DNA of 64,000 nucleotides, from positions 54,579,740-54,643,739 of the forward strand of contig OY776134.1 in the NCBI GenBank assembly GCA_963675135.1, in the 5' to 3' direction. The position numbers were made by a program, and so were the translations under genes. The notes beneath the pieces were generated by a model. The model did not search any database and was not told the origin of the DNA. It saw only the letters and a program-made list of their open reading frames with translations. The stretch comes from Galeopsis tetrahit (Eukaryota > Streptophyta > Magnoliopsida > Lamiales > Lamiaceae). Every line of letters starts with the position of its first letter. The first letter of the stretch is position 1. Of this stretch, positions 58,176 to 64,000 are shown one piece after another.

Positions 58176-58640
58176 GGTAGTAGTGATATTTAGTTTTGCT
58201 TGTGAGTTGTGAGTAACATGAAATCTCCATTTATAGAGTGTTTGTAAAAAGTAGTCCAACCTGCAATCATAGGCATATAGAAGATATTACCAAAATCAAA
58301 GGATGAGTGAGATGGAGAATATATTCTCTGCACAAAGCAATAAAAGAAAATAAGATTCCACCATCACATGTCATTCAAACAGTATAAGAAAAATAGTAGA
58401 AGAAAAATCAAAATAGAATACAACACAACACTAACCTATATGAATTCACTTCTTCTCAACATTAACCTGCAAATTTAAAATTATATATACGTGCAATATG
58501 AGTATAAACCTTTCAATAGTAACATTACAATTATCCATAAAGAGAAAAATTATATATATGTGCAATATGAGTATATATACGTGATATATATAATCCTCCC
58601 ATCCTCATTATTATATGATATCTCCTAGCCTCCTACCTAC

Positions 58641-59135
58641 CTAGAAGTGCTCTTTGTGGAATTCAAATTTGGTTGAGCCCTTCTGATTATACTCATAGCA
58701 GAGGTTGTTGAGTTCTTTTGCTAATACTGGTGCCCCACAGTAGAAAACTCTTGTTCCCAAAATCCCTTACCAGTGTTATCAACAGAATTAACTGAATATA
58801 ATTCATTCACAATTAAGCTAATTTTTAAATGGTGTGCTAACCTATTCTTGCATTGGCATGTTTGGTGCCAATTTTAGACAGAACTTTCTTCCAATTCGGC
58901 TTTGCAAAATGCGTCCTAACCTGCTCAAATCAGTGGTTGATAATTAAGATGCAGATTGAAGCAGATGATTGGAAAAAGTATGCATGTATATATGTATGTA
59001 TGTTACCCTTGTTCCAGACACACAATCGACCCCGTTTTTAGCATGGTTAAGCGCCTGAACCATAGTGATGAGAGCTGAACGAGCATCGCCTTCCTCATAT
59101 ACGCTGGTTAAATAATTGTGCATCTCAATCACACC
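58641..59135 (-). pseudogene. RBOH (NADPH oxidase) C-terminal fragment, three exons
   Basis: Exon A (59135-59007) reads [20 protein letters not shown] and [18 protein letters not shown]. Exon B (58920-58842) reads VRTHFAKPNWKKVLSKI and ends ARIG. Exon C (about 58750-58641) reads [20 protein letters not shown] and ends FEFHKEHF with a TAG. This is the last part of the NADPH-binding domain of plant respiratory burst oxidases, intron positions kept. The acceptor before exon C reads CAAGAG, where an AG placed to keep frame is missing by one base, so splicing would shift the frame. All upstream exons (EF-hands, membrane part, FAD domain) are absent. I read it as a captured or dispersed gene fragment. 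Confidence 0.85.
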
Positions 59136-59603
59136 CTAAGAAATTTGGTTCTTTGAGGTTAAAAATCACTACTACATTATGGAAGGAGTAATATATTTAG
59201 CCTGCGTACATTTCAATAATGAATCACAAAATAAACATATTATACCTTCATACAAAATAAATTATGTAAGTAAAGTACAGTACTCCTATGTGACCATACC
59301 AATAATATAAAAAAACAAAAAAACCACTTCAATTTCAATGCCTGGGTACATTTCAATAATGAATCACAAAATAAATGACATGGATGTTCTCCAATATGCG
59401 AGGAGATATTAGAATACCAAAACTAAAATTCAGATTGTTTAAAATAAAGAAAACCGAGTTCTCAACACCATTACAATAACTACATACATATTGTTTCTAC
59501 AACCAAGCATACATATTATACCAACAATCAAGCATACACATATCATAACATAAGGAAATACGAGTTCACAACACGATTACAGTGGCTACATACATATTGT
59601 CGT

Positions 59604-60072
59604 TCAAGATTTTTCCCATTGTAGGCTCAACAAAATAAGAATTCCCATAATGCATACTAAACCAATTTTCATGATCTTCTTTACAAGTGCCAGCTTTGCC
59701 TTATATTCACCAATCTGTTGCTCATATTGATCAATCCTATTGTAGAGATCTTGTATTATTTCCATCGACCTCGGCGGCAACTCCGCATCTAACCATGCAA
59801 AAAACCTACATTTGCGACCCTACCATATTGGTGATATTAGTTGGTTGTTTGTTAAGTATTTAATCAATTATATCAAATTGAAATGAAGCATATCAATTAA
59901 ACATTCTTACCCCTCTAAGGGGACATGCTATAAACCGTCTTCCAGGATTTTGCCTTGTTCGTGAAGTTTGTACGTCTAAAGAGAATCCACAATAACAACA
60001 CATATTGGTGTTATCGTTGACGCCTCTGTTCCGGGACGAACCATTGTTATCTCTATTGGAATTATAACTCAT
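59604..60072 (-). CDS. GRF zinc-finger protein with coiled coil and C-terminal membrane segment (125 aa)
   Basis: Exons 60072-59911 and 59819-59604 join in frame. A Ser/Asn/Arg-rich leader is followed by the GRF finger MCCYCGFSLDVQTSRTRQNP and GRRFIACPL, then GRKCRFFAWLD: C-x-C-G, G-R-R-F and C-x-F-F-x-W-x-D are all present. Residues about 80-105 look coiled coil (QDLYNRIDQYEQQIGEYKAK), and the end is hydrophobic (IGLVCIMGILILLSLQ), suggesting a tail anchor. GRF fingers bind single-stranded nucleic acid in topoisomerase III, NEIL3 and APE2. Short plant GRF proteins of this shape are very numerous, often near transposons, and have no established role. Confidence 0.8.
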
Positions 60073-61087
60073 ACTAGCAAAGAAACAAAAAAACAAATTA
60101 TGTTGTTTCAAACATTGAATTAGGGCATTTCAAACGTTGAATTAGGGCATTTCAAACATTGAATTAAGGCATTTCAAACTTTGAATTAGGGCATCTAAAA
60201 AATGCAATCCTACCATGTAATAAAATAAACTGACACGAAAACATCAAACTTGCATTCCAGATAATTTCAAATCTAAAGATTAATTGACACAACAATTCTT
60301 ACCTTTAAAATTGCTACAATTCAAACTGCAACTACGAGAGGAGCCGATATGGTTGGGCACGACGGCGAACTGAATGACACTATTTTTGCTACCATCCAGA
60401 CTACAACTACGAGAGGAAGAACGAATTGACACGAATTGAATCGAGACAACCCTAAACCATCGTATGTCTTATGCCCTAAAAAGCGAAAATGAGAGGAGAA
60501 AAATTATGAGAAATTGCACAGTGGGATGGAAGCACGGAGAAACACGCCGAATTTGAAATATGGAATTATCAAAGTGACGAAGAATAGAGACGCTGGATGA
60601 TTTCAAGATTCAATTGAAAAGAAATCGTGAATGGGGAAGAAGGAGTTTACGATTCCTGTTCACGCAGTAATTGAAAAAGAAAGAAAAGCAATTGAAAAGG
60701 GTATTTTAGGAACTTATTCATAAAACAAATTTATCCCACAAACCAAACTACAAAAGTAGAAATATTATCAATTTTTAAAAATTTTAATCCATCAATCCAA
60801 ACATGAGCAAATATTCAAATTTAGATTTCAATGAACAGTACAATCCAAAAATTTCCTATCCATATTTGTCTTTCCCATCTAACAAACCAAACGAGCCCTA
60901 AACATTTAACTGCCGACCACGTGACCCAAATAATTGAAAATGAGTTGTAAGATAAAAAAATTCCCAACAAAAAAAAAAAAAAATCACTTAAAAAACGAAA
61001 ATTCAAAGTTGAGTTCATCTTCTTCGACCACACAAATGCCAGAGCTCAGGCACCTCCGAATCTAATACCCAAATACGATTCCTCAAA
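60073..61087. other. Spacer between GRF gene and LecRK; possible shared upstream region
   Basis: No gene recognised. CATTTCAAAC-TTGAATTAGGG is repeated about four times at 60105-60190. A TIR-like CCAAACGAGCCCTAA lies at 60887-60901. The last 150 bases before 61088 hold an A tract and the LecRK leader; no clear TATA box was seen. Confidence 0.5.
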
Positions 61088-63046
61088 ATGTTCCCTGCAG
61101 TAGTGTTCATCCTGTTCCTGCAGTTAGCATCTCCATCTTCAGCCCTTGACTTCCTATTCAACTCCTTCACCGCCGGCAATCTCACACTCATAGAAGACGC
61201 GCTCATCGAGCCGCCGGTGCTCCGCCTAACAAACGACTCGGCTCCTCTGTCCAACGGTCGCGCCTTTTACCCTCAAAGAGTCCCTTTCAGGTCATCTAAT
61301 TCCACCAACGTTACGACGTCGTTTTCCACCCAGTTCGTCTTCTCAGTTCTCCCCGAAATCTCCACCAGCCCGGGCTTCGGGATCGCCTTTGTCCTCTCCA
61401 ACACTACTTCTCCAAACACCACTGCGGGCCAGTACTTCGGGCTTTTCAACAGCCAGCCGCCCACCGTCGGCCCGCTTTTGGCTATCGAATTCGATATGGG
61501 CCGAAACACGGAATTCAACGACCCCGATGGTAATCACGTTGGTATTGACCTTAATAATATCGTATCAATTATTACTCGAACTGCCGGTTATTACGAAAAT
61601 AATAGTGCTAATTCTACCCTTGTGCCTGTTAATATGAGAAACGGCCAAAACATTCACGCTTGGATTGAGTTCAACGGCCCGGGAAACGAAATCAATGTCA
61701 CAATTGCTCCTGCCGGAATGGCCCGGCCCGCTACGCCCCTATTGTCGTACAGGAATCCGGAGATCGCTAACTATGTCGGGCCGGAGATGTTAATTGGATT
61801 TTCTGCTTCAAAGACTCAGTGGGTTGAAGCACAACGAGTTTTAGCTTGGAGCTTCAGCGATGTTGGAGTTGCAAGAGATGTCAACACCACCGGTTTGCCG
61901 GTTTTCCGGCCAGCGAATTTGGGGTCTTCTTCGTTGTCTCCCGGTGGAGTTTCAGGGATTGCTGTGGGTTGTGTGGTGGTGGTGGCGGTTGTGTTGTTTC
62001 TGTTGTACTGGTTTTGGTGGAAGAGGAGCAGAGGAGTGGAGGAAGACGATAAAATCGAGGATTGGGAGATGGAGTATTGGCCTCATAGATACTCGTACGA
62101 GGAGCTGAGTTTGGCAACGAAGGGGTTCTCGAACGAAGAGTTGCTTGGGTCGGGCGGATTTGGCAAAGTTTACAAAGGTACACTACCTAACAACATGGAG
62201 GTTGCTGTAAAATGTGTTAATCATGATTCTAAACAGGGGTTAAGGGAATTCATGGCTGAGGTTTCGAGTATTGGGAGATTGCAGCACAAGAATTTAGTGC
62301 AAATGCGAGGGTGGTGTAGGAAAGGGAACGAATTGATGCTCGTTTACGATTACATGCCTAATAGCAGTCTTAACAAATGGATCTTCGATAATCCCAAAAA
62401 GCTCATGAGTTGGGAACAAAGGAAGAGAGTATTGGCTGATGTTGCAGAGGGTTTGAACTATCTCCACCACGGTTGGGACCAAGTGGTTGTCCATAGGGAC
62501 ATTAAATCGAGCAATGTGTTGCTCGATTCTGACATGCGTGGTAGGGTCGGTGATTTTGGGTTAGCAAAGCTGTACACACACGGACAAACCCCTAACACAA
62601 CTCGGGTTGTGGGTACATTGGGGTACTTAGCTCCTGAGGTTGTCACATTAGCTTCACCAACTGAAGCTAGTGATGTTTACAGCTTTGGGGTCATGATTTT
62701 GGAAGTTGCATGTGGGAGGAAGCCTATTGTGTCGGTTATGGAGAATGAGGATGAGGATGAGGAGATTATGATCGATTGGGTGAGGCATAAGTATGTCGAA
62801 GGGAGGCTATTAGATGTGGCTGATAAGAGGATTAAGGAAGAATACAATGTGGAGGAAATGGAGGGGATTTTGAAACTCGGATTGTCTTGTTGTCACCCTG
62901 ATCCTACCCGTAGACCTACCATGAGTGAGGTTACTGCGATATTGTTAGGCGAGCATGTGGAAATGGCTCCAAAGAACTTGTTGTCTGAATTGACTCCTAC
63001 GCAAAGCGATATTGATAGAGATTACAAATCGGAAGAGCAGGTGTGA
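61088..63046 (+). CDS. L-type lectin-domain receptor kinase (LecRK-S.4-like), 652 aa
   Basis: Intronless and complete. A signal peptide (MFPAVVFILFLQLASPSSA) precedes a legume-lectin domain (about 22-265; LDFLFNSF start, AIEFDMGRN and DPDGNHVGIDLNNI metal/sugar loops). A transmembrane helix follows at about 287-311 (GIAVGCVVVVAVVLFLLYWF), then the juxtamembrane HRYSYEELSLATKGFSNEEL and a Ser/Thr kinase domain. The kinase shows GSGGFGKVYKG, VAVKC, VVHRDIKSSNVLLD, GDFGLAKLY, a TRVVGTLGYLAPEV activation loop, SDVYSFGVMILEV and RRPTMSEV. All catalytic residues (Lys, HRD, DFG) are intact. LecRKs sit in the plasma membrane; known members act in pathogen, extracellular-nucleotide and hormone responses. 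The S.4 assignment is from remembered resemblance. Confidence 0.95.
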   Translation: MFPAVVFILFLQLASPSSALDFLFNSFTAGNLTLIEDALIEPPVLRLTNDSAPLSNGRAFYPQRVPFRSSNSTNVTTSFSTQFVFSVLPEISTSPGFGIAFVLSNTTSPNTTAGQYFGLFNSQPPTVGPLLAIEFDMGRNTEFNDPDGNHVGIDLNNIVSIITRTAGYYENNSANSTLVPVNMRNGQNIHAWIEFNGPGNEINVTIAPAGMARPATPLLSYRNPEIANYVGPEMLIGFSASKTQWVEAQRVLAWSFSDVGVARDVNTTGLPVFRPANLGSSSLSPGGVSGIAVGCVVVVAVVLFLLYWFWWKRSRGVEEDDKIEDWEMEYWPHRYSYEELSLATKGFSNEELLGSGGFGKVYKGTLPNNMEVAVKCVNHDSKQGLREFMAEVSSIGRLQHKNLVQMRGWCRKGNELMLVYDYMPNSSLNKWIFDNPKKLMSWEQRKRVLADVAEGLNYLHHGWDQVVVHRDIKSSNVLLDSDMRGRVGDFGLAKLYTHGQTPNTTRVVGTLGYLAPEVVTLASPTEASDVYSFGVMILEVACGRKPIVSVMENEDEDEEIMIDWVRHKYVEGRLLDVADKRIKEEYNVEEMEGILKLGLSCCHPDPTRRPTMSEVTAILLGEHVEMAPKNLLSELTPTQSDIDRDYKSEEQV

Positions 63047-63267
63047 TTTGTGAACTTCTTTATTGCTTTGTATAGTACTACTGTTTTTCAATTGTATACT
63101 TTTCTTTGTGTATAGTTTTGAATTGTAACTTGGCTTTTTGTGTGGATATTTATGAACAAAGTGGTGCATTTGTTACACATGATCTTATTACACTAGCATC
63201 TTACATTGTTGCATCGCTAAAGGGAGAACGGAAAAACAAGAATTGTGGTTGCCTAATGCGAGTCCCA

Positions 63268-64000
63268 CTAGAGTGTGAAATTCAATGAGTGGAAATTGAA
63301 GCGTGGTTTCTTTCCTTTGGCATTCTTTTGCGAAAGCAGACATGCTAAGGCGACGGATTCTTTCATTGATTCAGGCCCGCAGATCATTACACCTATCTCG
63401 GATCCCCCACATTCTCTTGTGAAATTTGAGAATATATCTGCTCAATCGAGACCATATTAGAACGTATATATGTGATATAAAAATGCAAAATCAGTCTTTA
63501 TTAGTGAAAGAGATGGTACCTTGAAAGTTAGGCCTTCCTCCAAAGTGGATTTTGTGTTCATCAAGATCTTGACTGGCTTCGAGTGAACTTTGTTTCACAG
63601 CTTTGCTTTGTCTATCAGAAAATAACTGAACCTCTTTCTTTAGCCTATTCCGCCTTATCATGATAGCCATTAAAGCTGCAAATAAGATTGATAGGGCGAA
63701 AGAACACACGAGAAGGAGATCAATTTGTGACGATGATTTCTTTTCTTCTGAGAGTTTCTTCGCTGGTGGGATGACAAAATGGTTGAAAAAAACGAGTGAT
63801 AGGAGAAATATTATTGAAGAAACCATCGTAATAGCAGCTATCGGTACTAATCTTTCAGATCCATATGCTGTATAACTGATTCCAACTGTACTAAAATTTG
63901 TTATTCGTGCCTCAGGAGTGGCGTTGAACGCTTCTTTTAATGTCATTCCAGTTTGGTTTTCCTGAGTGACGAATACTTGGAGTTTTATATGAAATTGTTT
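63268..64000 (-). CDS. FRO: Ferric reduction oxidase (FRO), last two exons; 5' part beyond the window
   Basis: Exon (64000 or beyond to 63520): reads VTQENQTGMTLKEAFN, then two hydrophobic segments (VPIAAITMVSSIIFLLSLVF; IDLLLVCSFALSILFAALMA) and KAVKQSSLEASQDLDEHKIH before FGGRPNFQ. The last exon (63437-63268) continues D-IFSNF and gives EIGVMICGPESMKES, ending HSLNFTL. The GGRPNF and CGPE NADPH-binding motifs and the S-L-N-F-T end are those of plant ferric-chelate reductases. These reduce Fe(III) or Cu(II) at the plasma, plastid or other membranes using cytosolic NADPH. The member (FRO2/4/5-type or other) cannot be set. The gene converges on LecRK with 221 bp between stops. Confidence 0.88.

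Larger units (their letters stand above)
57524..60806. mobile_element. Possible composite element: Myb-like gene, RBOH fragment, GRF gene
   Basis: A 14-base identity in inverted orientation, ATGTTTGGATTGAT (57527-57540 and, on minus, 60804-60791), brackets three minus-strand coding units spaced over 2.3 kb. One is a Myb/SANT-like exon and one a GRF zinc-finger gene, both often transposon-associated in plants. The third is a fragment of a host oxidase gene. I found no matching TSD and no transposase. A separate TIR-like end, CTCGTTTGG followed by TAA, lies at about 60890-60901. Boundaries are therefore tentative. Confidence 0.3.

Noticed and set aside
60887..60901. PIF/Harbinger-like terminus CCAAACGAGCCC-TAA as right end of the Myb/GRF cluster
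   Set aside because: No matching left end GGGCTCGTTTGG with TAA was found between 56 and 58 kb.
1..64000. CRISPR arrays, operons, rRNA or tRNA genes
   Set aside because: The repeats seen are plant minisatellites and transposon parts, the genes are eukaryotic with introns, and the only tRNA-like sequence is the SINE.

Overview
The window is nuclear DNA of a flowering plant, very probably a eudicot. Evidence: GT-AG introns, AT-rich intergenic DNA, plant-specific gene families (F-box/FBD/LRR, L-type lectin receptor kinase, ferric reduction oxidase, PB1-domain protein) and plant transposon families (Copia and Ty3/gypsy LTR elements, 9-bp-TSD Mutator-like elements, Tourist-like MITEs, a tRNA-derived SINE, LINE and Helitron). 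There is no prokaryotic signature and no CRISPR array.

Layout. 1-12.2 kb is a transposon nest. A Helitron (3003-12150) contains a small Mutator-like element (ends at 3128 and 11891), which in turn contains a Copia retrotransposon on the minus strand (3168-11568, TSD atttg). The Copia gag-pol frame has two in-frame stops and pol is cut off inside reverse transcriptase. The cut is joined to the far LTR through a copied piece of flanking DNA. A second Mutator-like element lies at 12222-13359. A four-exon F-box/FBD gene follows at 15.1-18.0 kb (minus). Two related Mutator-like elements sit side by side at 18.7-24.3 kb; one carries a BED-finger-like remnant and the other a GC-rich tandemly duplicated cargo. 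A two-exon gene for anaphase-promoting complex subunit 15 is at 25.2-26.7 kb. A decayed LINE 3' portion lies at 27.1-28.7 kb.

29.4-41.8 kb is the most unusual part. Two similar inverted ends carrying a repeated CTGGATATCCAG-type palindrome bracket a set of small genes. These are a truncated FAR1-like N-terminus, an antisense two-exon gene, a coiled-coil protein, a protein with a Gly/Ser-rich acidic tail, and an RNase H1-N/viroplasmin-domain protein with a C-terminal membrane anchor. A telomere-like minisatellite and a very young non-autonomous Ty3/gypsy element (32979-39080) lie among them. The gypsy element encodes only a proline/tyrosine-rich protein.

42-53 kb is mostly intergenic. It holds a cluster of five short tandem duplications (42.2-43.2 kb), a small two-exon gene (44.7-45.0 kb), a PB1-domain gene (45.3-46.0 kb) and a near-perfect TIR element (48.7-49.5 kb). 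52.2-56.1 kb holds a possible solo LTR with two Tourist-like MITEs, a SINE with a 15-bp TSD and another Mutator-like element. 57.5-60.8 kb groups a Myb/SANT-like gene, a captured C-terminal fragment of a respiratory burst oxidase (RBOH) gene and a GRF zinc-finger gene, all on the minus strand. The window ends with an intact intronless L-type lectin receptor kinase (61088-63046, +) and the 3' exons of a ferric reduction oxidase gene on the minus strand that continues past base 64000.

The cellular genes (F-box, APC15, PB1, LecRK, FRO) look unrelated to one another. The coherent groupings here are transposon-borne.
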